From: Magnetococcales bacterium
Lineage (GTDB): Bacteria > Pseudomonadota > Magnetococcia > Magnetococcales > JADFYX01
Length of the DNA stretch: 7,296 bases
Assembly: GCA_015232795.1 (NCBI GenBank)
Contig: JADFYX010000116.1
Coordinates: 1 to 7,296, forward strand
Direction: 5' to 3'
Below are positions 6,620 through 7,296 of the stretch, piece by piece. The notes under the pieces are model-generated. The model was given only the letters and a program-made list of their open reading frames with translations. It was not told the DNA's origin and ran no database searches. Both the position numbers and the translations under genes were made by a program. Position 1 is the stretch's first letter. Every line of letters starts with the position of its first letter.

Positions 6620-7296
6620 GTGATACCAGAAAAATTTGTATCAATACTAGAGCAAACAGGATTTGGCCCCTATATGGGGGTGCCATGCTCCCTCTTTAAA
6701 CACCTGATAAACTATATTGAGGAAACCGACAGCTACCAATATTATGCTGCCTCTAGCGAAGGTGAAGCCATGGGCCTTGCCGGTGGCTTTGCATTAAGCA
6801 AAAAAATTCCAGTAGTCCTGATGCAAAATGATGGTTATGGTAATGCGGTCAACCCTCTATCATCATTGCAATTGCTCTATGGTTTGCCCTGTCTGTTATT
6901 GGTCTCCTGGCGAGGAGAGCCTGGTAAAAAGGATGCTCCCCAACACGAGTTGATGGGAAAAACCCTGCTGGAATTTTTTAACATTTTTAAAATTCCATAC
7001 AAAGTATTAGACCCGGATACGGACAGTTTTCTCCATGTGATACAAGAGGCAAAAAACCATCTTGATACCACAAAAACTCCTTATGGGTTGGTGATTAAAA
7101 AAGGTTGTTTTGCTGAATACCAACAAATAGAGAAACAGGCAATAAATGACAGTTATGAAATTCGTGGACCCTATCTACAGGCTCTTAATAAATTAAAAAC
7201 TGATAGAGATCTTTTTATCGGCACCACGGGCTTTTCTGGTAGAGAGATGCATGTTTTATTGGACCAAAACGGCAAGTTTTATATGATGGGCTCCAT
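6620..7296 (+). CDS. Phosphonopyruvate decarboxylase, thiamine-diphosphate dependent, 3' truncated by the window
   Basis: The frame starts at a GTG 11 bases after the PEP mutase stop and runs open to the window end, giving 225 codons. Family motifs appear in order: MGVPCSLFK (19-27), the Glu-bearing SSEGEAMGLAGG (45-56) with E47 as the likely cofactor-activating glutamate, QNDGYGNAVNPL (69-80), SWRGEPG (96-102) and DAPQH (105-109). After a linker near 170-190 comes the start of the second half, with IGTTGFSGRE (200-209) and the beginning of the YMMGS stretch at the edge. The thiamine-diphosphate and magnesium-binding GDG segment lies beyond the window; a full enzyme is about 370-400 residues. 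It converts phosphonopyruvate to phosphonoacetaldehyde plus CO2, pulling the unfavourable PEP mutase equilibrium forward. The related sulfopyruvate decarboxylase is less likely, because the gene directly follows a PEP mutase. Commonly QNSGLGN, the third motif here reads QNDGYGN, a mild variation. Confidence is high. Confidence 0.93.
   Translation, partial: MIPEKFVSILEQTGFGPYMGVPCSLFKHLINYIEETDSYQYYAASSEGEAMGLAGGFALSKKIPVVLMQNDGYGNAVNPLSSLQLLYGLPCLLLVSWRGEPGKKDAPQHELMGKTLLEFFNIFKIPYKVLDPDTDSFLHVIQEAKNHLDTTKTPYGLVIKKGCFAEYQQIEKQAINDSYEIRGPYLQALNKLKTDRDLFIGTTGFSGREMHVLLDQNGKFYMMGS

Overview
The window is AT-rich bacterial DNA with every gene on the + strand. It reads as a Gram-negative bacterium, perhaps a deltaproteobacterium-like (Desulfobacterota) or magnetococcus-like lineage. 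That placement is an impression from protein style, codon use and gene content, not a demonstrated assignment. The window holds five recognisable coding regions, the first and last cut or possibly cut by the edges, plus one doubtful 39-codon frame. No tRNA, rRNA, insertion sequence or CRISPR array was seen. No gene-free stretch exceeds 300 bases.

Left part (1-506): the end of a small cold-shock-domain protein, then a 197-base spacer. The spacer contains a good sigma70-type promoter (TTGAAA, 17 bases, TATAGT) with an 8-base direct repeat laid over it.

Centre-left (507-3179): one large 890-residue signalling protein. It combines a response-regulator receiver, a helical linker, a stretch of about 200 residues that I cannot assign, a complete metallo-beta-lactamase-fold hydrolase and two cyclic-nucleotide-binding-like domains. 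Both of the latter keep the Gly-Glu of the phosphate-binding cassette but seem to lack its arginine. This is the most unusual protein here.

Right part (3396-7296): a tightly spaced set of three genes. They encode a MOP-superfamily polysaccharide flippase, a phosphoenolpyruvate mutase fused to a nucleotidyltransferase, and a phosphonopyruvate decarboxylase that runs off the window. The last two give the classical entry into C-P bond chemistry: PEP to phosphonopyruvate to phosphonoacetaldehyde. The fused nucleotidyltransferase would then activate a phosphonate, most likely 2-aminoethylphosphonate once an aminotransferase has made it, as a CMP ester for transfer. With a flippase in the same apparent operon, the simplest reading is decoration of a cell-surface glycan or lipid with a phosphonate. 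An aminotransferase and a phosphonate/glycan transferase are expected just beyond the right edge.

Whether the large signalling protein controls the phosphonate/glycan genes is unknown. They are neighbours on the same strand but are separated by 216 bases, which may contain a separate, weak promoter.
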